Under the pieces are notes generated by a model, which saw only the letters and a list, made by a program, of their open reading frames with translations, was not told the origin of the DNA and made no database searches. Below are positions 36,772 through 49,400 of a DNA stretch of 64,000 nucleotides, piece after piece. Position 1 is the stretch's first letter. Each line of letters opens with the position of its first letter. Made by a program: the position numbers and the translations under genes. Origin of the DNA: Varroa destructor (lineage: Eukaryota; Arthropoda; Arachnida; Mesostigmata; Varroidae); assembly GCF_002443255.2 (NCBI RefSeq), contig NW_019211460.1, positions 37,767,498 through 37,831,497 on the forward strand. Direction: 5' to 3'.

Positions 36772-39043
36772 CTTCCAACTAAAATAGGGGTATCGGCAAC
36801 AACAATTCACACATTTATTCACAGTTCCGTTGATATTATGCGCACCGTTATGAACCACTACTCCTCTGTAATGACTAGATGCGCGCTCAAGAAGCGATCT
36901 TTGCTCAGATCAGCTGATCCATAGAACGTTTCTTAAAAGCCTCGAATACGCAATCACTCGTTGTAGTTTTAATGCATAGTATACGAGAAATTTAGCCGCC
37001 TGATCGTACTTACTTTTGATGCAAGTTTACTCGTCAAATGTAGGAAGAACGGTTTTGAACTACGGTTGTCCACACGCTGTCTGCCAAGAACCCATTGTTA
37101 TGACAATTACGTCATCTAGTCACTACCAGATGGGTTTTTTCTGCGAGCGGTGTTCGTTATAACTCAAACACTGTCGTCGCGAAGTAAGTGTTCTATATTC
37201 TACTCCTATGATTATGGGGCGATCGCTGGCGGCTGCTTGCTTACCTTATTCGTACAATTTCTGACAATTCCGGATGTTGCGCTGCGTCGAGACACGAAAT
37301 TGCTTCGCCAAAGTGAAATCCAATTGGATTGCCCAAAGGGGGCCTCCTCTGAAAACTCTGGCAAAGCCTTGTGTGAAGTGCAACCAAATTTTACCTCATG
37401 CCAATCACCATGCTTGTACCATTGTGACTCCGCTTGAGTACGGAGGAGCCAGATTACCGACCGGTTAGGTTCCCTTTTCCTAAGTTTCTTGCTAGTGTGC
37501 AAGTCGATAAGTTAATGACGGTATTTCATGATGAGCTCGGACAGGGCGTTGCAAAGTTTCTGCAGAAGGAAATACTCACCGCTATTTAGTTTTCAGGTTA
37601 GTATAATAAGTCTTTAATTATGTTAAATGCCTTGTTTTAGGTTGGTTAATCGCAATGAAACAATTAAGCGCAACGCAAACGCTTGCGGCTTATGTGAAAC
37701 AAACGACATCATTTCTTCAAGATGCCTTTATATTTTTGTGCCTGGGTCACGTCTTTCGAGTTCCACGTCTTAGCGTCTAGCTACCTTATCCTTATGAGTG
37801 TAGAAACAACGCTAGCAAGCGAGGCTGCTTAAAACAAATTGGACCCGCAGATGATGATAACACACACAGTCATTTGTTCTGTGCGCGCCGTATCGCATTT
37901 CAAAAGCGCCTGTAAAGGATCTAAAGGATACACAGGTATCACTTTTTTACACCTCTACTTGAAAAATATATTTTTGCATGTTAAAATGCGAATCCATTTT
38001 CGTTACGGACTAGTTAACAATCTAGGGAATTTGTCAGAAGAGTCGAAATCAAGAGAAGTTAAACATTTTAGGCGTTTGTTTCGACTAAGAGTTACACTAA
38101 CATCTGTCTTTGTTGCCCGACATGGTAAGGTGAATTGCGATAGACCATTCGTGTTCATCCAATATTTGAGATCAATAAAAGGTCAGATTATTCATGAATA
38201 TAGGTCTAATGTATTTGGCTTACTGTACTAACTTATTCTACAAATGTTCTGTCGTATGTGTCGCATAATACCGGTCTGAAATCATCACCTTCTATTTTCT
38301 GCCTGTATATTGTTTGACTCTTTAAGAAACTACATAAGTTGCTTTTAATTGAATTAAAAATGACCTCCCACCGTCTCGATATTGAGACTGTTTTCGTGTT
38401 CCAAACAATATCTAGATTTATTCTGTTTGATTAATAATATATTTCGCAGATACGAAGTGACTTTAATTGTTGCTTCAACCGAATGAAACTTTTTATTAAT
38501 GAGGTTCGAATATTTTTTACCAAGTCAATTCGCCTATGGTGAATATTTTCGCTATACTGGGAGGTTTCTCTTGGTTCCTCTACCATGGATGATTATGAGA
38601 TGGCAACATGTGCAGTCAGAGAGCTCTTGGGGGTTACAGCGGCAATACCGTAGTAACCTTCTTGAAATCCATTTAGATGGGACCGCTCAAAAAGCAGTAC
38701 TAGATGTGCGATATCTATTTGAACCAAGTAATGCATAATGTACTAAAAATATATGTGTGCGGGCTGTTGTAAAATACATCGCGCTAAGATCATATTTCTT
38801 TCTTATGAGCTATACGCACAGGTGAAATTAAAGGGCATCCTTTTAAAGTTAAAGGCCAAAACATTTAACATGCACCTTCAAATCTTGCTTTATTTTTTAG
38901 CATTCTTAGCTATGGTTTTTATCCAAACAAACTACTATACAAGCAGCGATTAACTTTAATAAGACCTTTTCGTCCTTATTTCCTTATCGCTTGTTGATTC
39001 TTCGTTCCTCTCGTGACCAGTTTCTGTCAATCAATTTTGCCAA

Positions 39044-39140
39044 CGCTAAGATTTGAACCAGTGTAACAACATGCTCGTTTGTTATGTTTATTATGGCGCA
39101 CTCAGAGATTCGCATTAGCCATCTAGACCATACTGCTCTC
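39044..39140 (-). repeat. tRNA-derived SINE-like fragment
   Basis: The minus strand reads ATGGTCTAGATGGCTAATGCG, an A box like that of Glu/Asp-type tRNAs. About 55 bases later it reads CTGGTTCAAATCTTAGCG, a B box. The long spacing and mismatches argue against a working tRNA. Confidence 0.4.
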
Positions 39141-39569
39141 AATTTAGCTTTTTGGCGCCAGCACCAGTAGGACTCGTGATGCCGTTACAGAGAGTTGTGG
39201 TAAACGAAAAAACTCCATCCGTGGGTAATCCTTAGGTAATATTTTATAAGTGTTTTGTGGTAAGCAGCACTAAAAACGAGAACAAACGGCTAATTTTTTT
39301 GCATCCGTCGCGTGTAAACAATAATATTTTTTTACTGACGACTGAATTTAATTCTAATGCGAAAAGTGAAGCTTTTTCGGCTAGGGCCGGTTTTTCATTT
39401 TCGTAAATATAGAACAACTGAGTTCACTTATAGGCGTTTAATGAAAGTCAGTATCTCCTTTTCTTGTCATCTTTATTTATTGCCCTCTGCCGTGAGACGA
39501 TTAAACACAGCCGCGAGCTCTGCAAATCATAGACGATGTTATAATATAGGAAACAAAAAAAAAGAAAGC

Positions 39570-39597
39570 ATATATATATATATATATATGTTTTCTT

Positions 39598-39634
<37 letters not shown>
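39570..39634. repeat. Compound (AT)n microsatellite
   Basis: Two alternating AT runs are interrupted by GTTTTCTTCTT. Confidence 0.95.
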
Positions 39635-39635
<1 letters not shown>

Positions 39636-39985
39636 CGTGAAATAAATGCGATTCGAAGGTAATGTCACTTTAACCGTTTTTCTAACTCGTGAGTGATGCT
39701 ATTTGAGTGACGATTATGCCGTCGCATACTGACGCACGTATGGCTTTAACGATCAGGTTCAATTTCATACCAAAAATGGCAGTAGTTATTAAGGCTAAGC
39801 TATCCACGTTGTGTATTATTACATTACGCCAAACTAGGTTTTACTTTATTATTACAGCCTTGGCAAGCTAGGTCAAGTTCGCTATATTTGTGCGACCGTT
39901 CGTTATGCAAGATATATCGTGAAAACAATTCATGCTCAATATACTAAACAATATACCAATATAATTTGTGATCATTCGTTTACAG

Positions 39986-42900
39986 AGACGACTCCGCCAT
40001 GTACGCGGGGTCAATTTTCGAAATCTGGTTCTGCCTCCAGAATGTCCATCGTTACGTCTTGAACTTCGGGACCTCAAAGGAGTAGTTATCGCTGAAGGAG
40101 AACCCATCATACCGCAAATTAATCCTAGTTGGAGCAAAATTGATATAACATCCGCACATACTAGTAAAGGTTAGATACTTACTTAAATAAAATTACCGTC
40201 TATTTGACTTCGTCATAGATTACCTTCGCTAGCGAATTGTACTTGAAATGGTTTTGTAAGACGCATATATCCTAACACCTCTAAGAATCTAAAATTATAC
40301 CCTTTTTTTAATTTTTCATGAATCATACAACTTGCTCATGTTTTAAGATTCTGGGCCCTAAAATGTCCAGTAAACGCTTTGGGTGATATAAAATTGCGTC
40401 GTACAGTATGTACCACAGTTTTGTTTTATTTGTGCTTTTTTCCTGCGCACGCAGACATCAAACGATCGGTCGATTATTAACGCTTATTTACTTTGTACTT
40501 GACGGCGTGCCGTTGTGTCACAGGTGTGCTTGTAGTTCTTTTGGCAGGCGATACGCCGTTGCTGGAATGGACCGTTCATCTCTCGGGACTGGTATTTGTC
40601 TCGCGGCATCTTCCTGATGATTCAGTTAGCTTTAATCCGGATTCACTGTTGTTGATTCTAGCGGAAGGTGTCTATTGTGACAGCTCGTGTTTCCAATCCT
40701 CTGATTCTAATAACGTGTCTTCGCACCAAACGCAGCATTCGTCAAGTCAAATACGATTACGGCAGGCTAGCCCGACACTGTCGGCATGTTCAGCACAGAC
40801 TGCCCCAAAGACGAATGGAGTTATATCTGAAAATAATGATAAGCATTTCACCGAAGCCAGCAAGGCTGAAATCAATGACGGCAACCAACAGGCCCTCTTA
40901 AGGAAGATTCAGCTTTGCGATGCAATTGGATGTCAGAGTCAGGTACGTTAAGAACTCCAAATCTATCTAGCTTTTTCTGACGTTCTATAGTGTGATGCCG
41001 GGAGCAAGTGAACGCTGTTTAGCGTGAATGCCGTGACATGTCCTTCCAAAGATACTCCTACAAGTGGCAGTTACCATAAGGAGATATTCGGCTATGGGAA
41101 GACCCAGCCATAGCAGAAGCACATTAAAGAAATATAATAGATTGTACTAATGGGGATCTATCATTATGGATTTGTTTTCATGATCTGTAGCGTCCTAAAG
41201 TGTACGTAAAGGTGGCAGCTTTATGTGATGTTCGGGAAAAGATCTTGGTTGACCCACGACGTCTTCGTAAATCCTACGGCGTCAACGCGCTTAATCGGTA
41301 CTATTAGAAAAAGCTTTGCTAGCAAAAATGCGAATTTAATACAACAGTGCATACTTGAACTAGAAGTCAAATTAATTGTCAAGATATGGGCAATATTACT
41401 GCTGCAAGCAATCGGGGCAAAATAACCCTAAATAAAGACGAACCCTTTACGCGTCGTATGCGCGTTTCAGATTATCGACTATGGAACGTGCCATACGACA
41501 TACGACGGCTAACGGAAGGATGCTTCAGGCTAGTCTCGAAAGTTCGATTGCAAATCGAATTCAATCAGCTACATATAATGCACGTTGCGAACTCGAGACG
41601 TTGCGGTTGAGGTGTCGTGCCCTTGAATACCATATTAGGGAGCGAGAAATACTACTAGACAACGAATCACAACAGCTTGCGCGCGAACAAGATATGGCTG
41701 TTGGAGTCAGTAAGTTCCTAGTTGCCATCTCGCAACAGTTTTTACATAACAGCGAAGTCGAACTAAGCCATTCAGTATAACCTGTGTAGCAAACCTGTAT
41801 AGCACCTGAATTTTGAAATGATCCTCGCTGTATGAGATTTTCCATTAACCTTGCCATACATAACTGTCGTGTTGTGTCATACTTGACATTTCAGGAGTGG
41901 AACTGGATGAGTATCGACTACGAATAGTAAAAGAGCGTGAAAATCTCCGCCAGGTCCGAGAGCGCCTCCAAGCGAGCAAGATGGAACTGGAAAATGTTGG
42001 CTTGTTCAAAAGACAGATGGCGCTCATTTGTGAACTCGACGAGTATATTTATCCTATTGTACAGGTTTGCATAGTATTTTTTGCTGCTTAATTATTTTCT
42101 ATTGTGACATTAAGACTAGGAAGACCTATACCAAACGACAGTAATTTTATTTACATAACATGCATAGAACTCTATTGTAGTTAATAGAAGCGGATAACAT
42201 ATACAATATCAAGATTTTTTGAGTAAATAGTAAAAAAGCCAAAGAAAACGAATCTTGTTAAGCCACACATAACATTGAAATAAGGTGAAAAATGAGTAGA
42301 AAATCGAATTTTTTTACTCGCGTTTGAAAATGTGTAGCGGAACTACTTGATCTCTACAAGTACAGACTGCCTGAATAATTAAATGATTTTATGTAGGTTT
42401 TTTTCCCTTTCCAGGTTCCTACTGGAACCGGTTACACAATATGCTCCATACTTGTGCAATCAATGGAGGAACTAAAGAATCCTAGAAAGCGTAAGTAATT
42501 TTTGCAAAGTAAAGTTACTGAGTCTAACATGAACATTGCCGTATTCTCACTGTCTGAATCGAAGGCTTATTGCATTTTGCAACACCTAAAATGTTGGAAA
42601 TACCTAACACTATGTATATTGTAGTTTTATGCATTATTTACAAAGAAAAAAGACGATGTCAATAAAAACGCATAGAATATATTACCATTGTGATTACTTT
42701 TGTGTTGTAATCGCTAGGGTTGGACGATCACATAATCTCAACGGGAATAGCATATGTATTCCATTTAGTTTGCATGCTGAGCATCTTCACCGGTGTACCA
42801 CTTATCTACCCGTTAAAGTATGACCGAAATGCTCCCGTGGTTGTAGACGTTACATTTGATTCGTTTCACCAAAAAGAGTGAGTCTGGTGTTCTTTTCTTA

Positions 42901-43942
42901 AGCTGTGGTCACTTGCATAGGTAACGCAGGCCTGTAGATATCATACTTGGACATAATTATTCTGATTAACGAACATAGCGAGAATAATCAATGATTTGCG
43001 TGAATCACGAGTAAATATTTATTTCTGAAAATATTTGCATTGAAAACATCATTGCTAATTCGTTCCCTCAAAAGTGGTGACTAAAGCTCAAAACTATGTT
43101 AGTATTTTTGGTATTTCCTTAGTTTTTTTATGAACACTGCTTAGACTAACAAGCGACAGAAAAGTATAAAAATTCGACTGGAATTCTCTATTTTGCTCAA
43201 ACCTATCATGATATTAACATGTATTTATCTATAAAATAGTTGTTTATTTTTGGGTACGTCATAATTTAGGTGTACGTTATAAGATAGTTGGTGAAAACCT
43301 TTTTGTGTCAACTAGGTTTCCTCTCTATGTGAAAGGAAAGGATCGACTGTACTTCGAGCATGCTGTATCCCTACTGGCACGCAATGTCTCTCACTTGCGA
43401 GTTCACTTCGGGCTGCCATCGATGCGGGGCAGGATGATGGCAGGTCTTTACAACCTTTTGAATTACTTCAAAGATAAAAGGTTTGCTTATTATGATAAAG
43501 CCAGATTACTGCTAGTAGTATAATATATTTATGGGGCATTTCATCTTCAATCTCTCATCGAAAGAAAGCACTCTTGATTACGCATATGCCTACCTAATGA
43601 GTAACCTAGTGCTAAATCGAGACGTTTGTATCAACTGGCTTGCTATTACTAACCTAAAATGGTTCTGCACGGTTGAACAGAATGCCTGGGGTTTCATCAG
43701 TTAACGAGTTATCGGGAATCGGCTCAATTATGCAGTCAGACTTCACTGTGTCAGATTCGAATATGTCATCCAGATGTCCCACGCCGGATCGATGCTTATC
43801 GCCGCATAACACCCCCCCGCAGAACACTTTACGACTCCGAAACCGAGTGCACTCATCCGTACCTAACCTAGCGTCGGCTTCGCTCCTTGCAGACACTCTC
43901 GATGATATTTACAATGGAGCTGCAAGCGACAATGTGAGCTAG
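39986..43942 (+). CDS. UVRAG: UVRAG homologue (UV radiation resistance-associated gene), N-terminal exon missing
   Basis: Nine exons join in matching phases: 39986-40169, 40524-40942, 41191-41297, 41471-41709, 41895-42064, 42415-42490, 42718-42877, 43316-43480 and 43681-43942. Together they give 593 residues plus stop. It opens in a C2 domain, with RRLRHVRGVNFRNLVLPP then LLEWTVHLSGLVFV, collinear with human UVRAG. A serine- and glutamine-rich insert follows (about residues 120-185), then a coiled coil (about 220-355) ending in ELDEYIYPI like human ELSYIYPI. A BARA-like part comes next (GIAYVFHLVCMLSIFTGVPL; EFPLYVKGKDRLYFEHAVSL; LRVHFGLPS), then a serine-rich tail of about 87 residues. UVRAG is a subunit of the Vps34-Vps15-Beclin 1 complex II and acts in endosome and autophagosome maturation. 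The tail is much shorter than in human. The 107-base exon was chosen because it restores phase. Confidence 0.9.
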
Positions 43943-45199
43943 CAGCCAAAAGATGAAAGAATTCTATCATTTAGATACTGTCGAACTACTTATACTACAG
44001 ACGTATTTTTTCGATATTGCGATAGCATAACAATTCCTGCTTACAGAACACCGTGTAGTGGCTTTGAATCATTCCAAGGTGGCGCACACGCATGTACAGC
44101 AAAAGACACGCGTCTAACAAATAGGTTAAAGAAAATGAATACACAATTATATTGACGAAGAGAGACATTTTAAACACTTAAAACAGAGGTACATAAGGAA
44201 GATTGAAGAGGACAAAAAGCTAAGTACTATAGCAATTTGCAAAGAGGCAGATCAAAGTGATATATTATAGAAGATAGATTCTATTACATATTGTGCTAAC
44301 TTTTGCTCAGCTAGTATCGACAATTAGCTGTATAAACCTGATGGAAATAGAAAGTGTTTCACGGGCGAGTGGGCTCACAGATGGGAAAATATATTCGCTG
44401 GGTAAAGCGGTAAAAAGAAAAAACGTATACTAATATATATTTCGGGACACCACATAAAACGAACAAGACAAATAAGGCATAAAGTGATATATGTGGTACA
44501 GATTGACATGAAAAACAAGGAAAATAAAATAGCTAAATTAATTAAGACTTCATTTTAATAATAATTATTAATATTATTGAAATCAGTGAAGCTGTGCTGT
44601 TGCACTAATTTTTTTACGTACAAATGAGTTGTTTATTATATGCTATCCAGGGTAGAGTTAATATGTCTCATGAAACTAATTTAAATAAAGACTTAATGAT
44701 ATATTCAATTATGTTGATGAGGAGCTGCTATAATATTTTCATTACAGTGTAAAACGTAGTTTTAGCAGAAGTCGTTCTTGAGTATTGTATTTTTAATAAG
44801 CGGTAATTACCTTCGAAGCGCAATATATTTTCACAAATTGCAGAAGTTACTCAGAAACAAATATAGTAACATGCACACTGTCTATTTCGCATCAATAGAA
44901 GTGGGAGCTCCAAAGTGATAGTGAGATTTGCTTCTCGTTATCGAAACGCTTAAGCTCATTGTAGGACGGCTGCATGCATCGAGTTTACCAAGTATAAACG
45001 TTTAGCTAACCCCTTTCCAGGGATATTATTAATAATTCGTCACGTGGTACGTATTAACTTATTTAATTTTTCAACGCCTGTCGCTTAATTTTCTACAAAC
45101 AAATTTTGAGAAAATCGCATATGGCACGGCACATGATTTTGCTCTTTACTCTCCGCTACATAGCTCATCGTAGTTTTCAGTTTAATATTCTCATCCAGC
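43943..45199. other. UVRAG 3' UTR and spacer; no gene recognised
   Basis: AT-rich sequence follows the UVRAG stop. An AATAAA at about 44523 is one possible polyadenylation signal. I see no other gene. Confidence 0.4.
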
Positions 45200-45526
45200 A
45201 CGACACATGAGGAGACGGGTATACTTCTCAAGCTCTGCAAACCCGATAAATAAGTGGTGGCGCAAATTGTATTGTGTAGGATGGAACTTCTGGGCCATGT
45301 TACATGTCTAATAGGGATTTTGTTGCTCTGTAACGCCATCTATGCCTGCCTGAAAGAAGGGTGCGACCTCGTCAATTGCGCCAGAAAAATAATGGGCTCC
45401 CCGGCTGGGCTGTCACCCTTAGTTTACGGTGTTACATGTGTGAGCCTATGGCAGTTATTAATAAATCTTCAGCTGCTAAGTGTCCATGTGTCTTTTGTGA
45501 GAGTGGCGCCCATGGCAAGCTGGTAG
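45200..45526 (+). mobile_element. Decayed C-terminus of a LINE-type reverse transcriptase
   Basis: The frame reads CRMELLGHVTCLIGILLL, then GSPAGLSPLVYG and LWQLLINL. This follows the usual LINE polymerase tail: a KRRKxxxLGHVxRM block, a GRPRxRWxD block, a GLS/P block and a final DRxxWRxLV block. The distance from LGHV to the last tryptophan (about 53 residues) matches the usual 50-55. Most basic and tryptophan key residues are mutated, so it is a relic. It could be mistaken for a small two-helix membrane protein starting at ATG 45281, but the block order favours a LINE. Confidence 0.45.
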
Positions 45527-46469
45527 TTTGGTGAGCAGGCTGTAGGCCCGCTTTTAAAATACATCGATTACAATTTCATATTATGTTTGTCGATGATTAG
45601 CTTGCCAATGAATTGCAATGATCCGGTAGCCGTATGCACCGAGTAGGACCAATTCGTCGCATCATTCACAACGGACTGGTGTGACTCACTCCTTACACAT
45701 TCACCTGGTCAGTTGTTACCAACCACCACTGCTATCGTTACGACATAGCAGTCTCCCTACTCATTTTCTTCCAGTGTTACAGTCTAATAGGGCCGCCCTA
45801 GCGACTGCCTAGTGCGTGAGCACCGTGTCGGTCAGATCTCTCTGCCCCCCCCCCCATTTGTTTGGAGCGAACAAGCTAATTCCAGTTCTTCTTAACACAA
45901 TGTAGTGAGCCTTCTTAGGTTTGCTCCTTTTCTGGAGACTTTCCACCATACAAGCCACAAAATTCCCTATTTTTACAATATATATTTAATCCACTCGACT
46001 CCTGGAGATAGCGTGAAAGGGTGCAGAAGTTGGGTTCCATGTTGTCCTAGCAGAGGAATAAGAGAAAGAGGAATTCATTGACTACTGGGAGTCGGGATAC
46101 CCTCTCCCACCTGTTGTCCCTCACCCATTTTCACTGGCCGCGGAGTCTCCCACTAGCCGCGGAGGAAAACTTTCTTTCCAACGGCAGAGTTATTTAAGCA
46201 CCGACGACGTGTGGAGTGCAGCGCTCAGCGTCAGTTGAACCTAATCACGTGTATATAATTAACCATTTATTGCAAAACCTTTGAGTATCGTAGCCGAAGT
46301 CAATGGAGTGAGGTCCAAACAGTGGAAGAGATTGAAAAACAAAGTAAAGAATTAAAAGGATCCACGTTAACAGGAATACGTTTCCTGAATCAATATCAAA
46401 TAGCGTGAGGATTGATACAGCGTGGAAAAACGCACAATATTTACTTGAAGTGTTAAGCCGTAAATATCA
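45527..46469 (+). promoter_or_regulatory. Upstream region and probable 5' UTR of the LHFPL-like gene
   Basis: This region has no gene. It has a GC-rich stretch at about 46130-46250 with TTATTTAAG at 46190 and an arthropod-type initiator match, TCAGT, at 46231, about 40 bases downstream. That spacing is a little long for TATA to start. A poly(C) run lies at about 45846-45855. The promoter assignment rests on position and these weak motifs only. Confidence 0.3.
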
Positions 46470-49400
46470 ATGCGGTGGAAGTGGAGGACACACCTCATCT
46501 GTTGGGAAATGGGTCTACCACTGACAAAAATCGGAGTATTGTGGTGTTTTGTTTCGGCAGCTAATGCACTACTTTCTTGCTGCAGTTTTTACTCACCGTA
46601 CTGGATACGCGGAGAGATTTTTAATCATACAGAAGTGTATCTTGGTCTCATTCGCCGATGCAATTACCCAGTAATGTTAGAAAACCAAAGGTAAGTTTGT
46701 GACGTTATATTGAACTTTTTGGCTACTCGTTTATGTGCTTCATTTGTGATATCCAGAAACAATACAGAATTAAAAAAAATCCTAATTCTTATTGAATCTT
46801 TGTTTCTCATCCAATAGGAGACTGCACCCTATACGACAATGAGTACCTTCATATCATCAATATGTGCGCTCATCTTCTTTATGCATCTGTGTAATACGTA
46901 TGCAAGCAACACACTTGATGCACACTTGCTTCCAAACCTTCACGTAACGCGAAGGCGTTGACATTTCTTTAGGCTGGAGAAATTCACAATAGATTTCGTC
47001 GAAACAGGCAGACTGTTACTTTTCGCATAGTAACGGCTTTAACTATAAACGATATAGCGTTTCGTTCGTTTTATAGTTGGTTGGTCGTAAGATACTGTAC
47101 CTGCCCATTTCTTGCTATCCACTCATGCTAGAGATGTTATTTAATATAAGTTTAAATAGTTGAAACGCAAGGCTGTGTGCGTTCGTTCTACCATGCTGTA
47201 AGCAGGACGAATGGCCAAACAATGTGGCGTCCAATAGATGAAATGCGACGATTTCTCATAGATTCTTACAGATTTATTCTTCGGTGAGAGTACATCTATA
47301 CGTCTAACATGATTTTTTGCCGTAAAGTTAGAAACTTCTGAGAAAACAACACGGGGCAGTCTCCTCTTTGGGAACCTCAATCATACTTAAGATTAACCAG
47401 CCTATGTCTGTAGCACAACGAAAGTTATTCTGTGGAGTAATTTGTTCTTTATTTCCTATTTCTAAAATAAATAAGATTTTTTTGAAGGTGCCACAACTTG
47501 GTCATTTTTACATTACTGCGGGATGTTTATTGAAAATGTATCTTACATTAAGTAGGGCTAATTTCGATTCAAGCAGAAATAACAGATTTTTAGTTCCAAG
47601 ATTTTTTAGGGAAATATCGCATTTCTATTTAAGGTAATACAGCCATACATACAGCCAAGAGTTGGCGTACAGTGGATCTCGGCAACTCGTCTATTATTGT
47701 GGTCGAACAATTTTTATCTAGCTAGCATTGTGATGATAGAATGAATAAAAACTTCGTGATAATACGTGCTACTATATAATGCATAAAATATATTCACGAT
47801 TAACCATCTGAGAAATGTGACCCTTCCCTAAAGGCTTTATGTATTATGGTAACCTCATGATGGTCGTTGCATTTCGCCAAATTGCTTCGAGGAATACTGT
47901 TATTTTCATGCTTGCATGTTTGGCCGGCTCTTATTTTTACACACTGATAGAGGCAAAGGAAGATCATTTTTTTTTTTTGTATTTAAGCATAACCGCGATT
48001 CACGTTGATGTCGATCCCAGTCTAGCAAACTAGACAACAGTCCCCTTCCATGTCTTCAGCAGCCTTACGTTTCTTTGCTTACCTGCCGTTGTGTGGTGGT
48101 TCTATCCGGGAGCATTTTGCATGGTGGTTTCTTAACTAGACCAAAGCTTGCTCTAGCAATATTTATCTCATAGACGTAAGGGCTGCAAAGGGACTCTCTT
48201 TTCTCTTTCCCTCACTTACCGCCGGTCCGTTCGATTACCGCCCCACCACTTTACAGGTTCCTTTTGCGGATCGTTCTCTTGCTTCCGTCCCTGTCCCAGT
48301 ACGCTCATCAACAGCTTCACTCCGTAAACGAAACCCTAATTCTACAGCCAATTGCTGCCGTCTGAGGGGGAATCGCCAGCCGAGGATTCGCGTTTGGTTA
48401 GCGTAAAGGTTGTGATAGTTGAGCAGTTCTCGCTGCTGTCTAGTGTTTCGGATGCCTCCCTTCCCGCTCTCTCACGGGCTCAGGGAAGCCAAAGAAGCCG
48501 TTGTTACCGTCTGCTCACACTAGCATTGGTACTATTTCTTCTTTTTCTATGCAATTATACCATACAGCAGTTGCGTTCCGCCTAATGCAGCTTCGGTAGC
48601 CCCGCGAGACAGGAGAGGCGAGATATGAAGCGAACTCTTTGCTGTCACACTTTTTATTTTCCTTTTCATCGAAATGGTCGGCAGCCATGCGAATGGCTGC
48701 GGCGTACGAGGCGCCAAAGTGCAAAAACCAAACCCAACCAGAGGAACGAACTGGCCGGCCAACCAGCTGAAGGAATGACCAAAGAGCAATGCCATCCGTT
48801 ATATCCACCAGATATAGAATAGAAGGAAGCGAAGAAGGCGCTAGTTTCCCGGATAAAGCTGCAAAAGAAAAAAACGGTAGAGATAGGAAATGGTGAGCGA
48901 TACACGCAATCCCATTTCGGGTAGTGTACTCAGGAGTTGGGGTGCAATCTTGTCGCAGATGTTGGGAAGAGCCCAAGGATAAAAGCGGCTAAGAGAAGCA
49001 TCGAGAAACGCCACGAAGGCATTAAACCCTATGAGAAACTTTAACAGAAGGAAACGCGTACAGTAGACAGTCGAGCGAGCGGGAACATTACTATAGAGCA
49101 CAACATGGATAACATGAGCGATCTGATCAATGGGATGATGTCGTAGAAGTAAAACATATATTTTAATTACAATAGTTCTTGGAATATTTTTCAAGTCGAA
49201 TAATGGGTGGGTTTTACTAAGAATAGGTGTAGATTGAAGAACTTGTTAGGGTGCATCGATGGCTAGGCGCAACGTTTTTCTGATGCATTCTCATGGTATT
49301 TTCTTTTTTTATTTAGAATTAAATGTATTTGTGGAAAGACTAGTCGGCGCGACAGATTAAGATTTTGGACGGAAATGTCTAGATGGCTGGTTCTAGTTTC

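Larger units (their letters stand above)
36772..39985. other. No gene recognised; region upstream of UVRAG exons
   Basis: Open frames at 37150-37437, 37839-38231, 38499-38738 and 38753-38953 have no motif. The missing first exon of the UVRAG homologue should lie here or further left and must end in phase 0. I did not find a convincing candidate. Confidence 0.4.

Noticed and set aside
39357..39635. Frame just upstream of UVRAG as a possible first exon
   Set aside because: It runs into an AT microsatellite, has no phase-0 donor before the UVRAG acceptor and no UVRAG N-terminal likeness.
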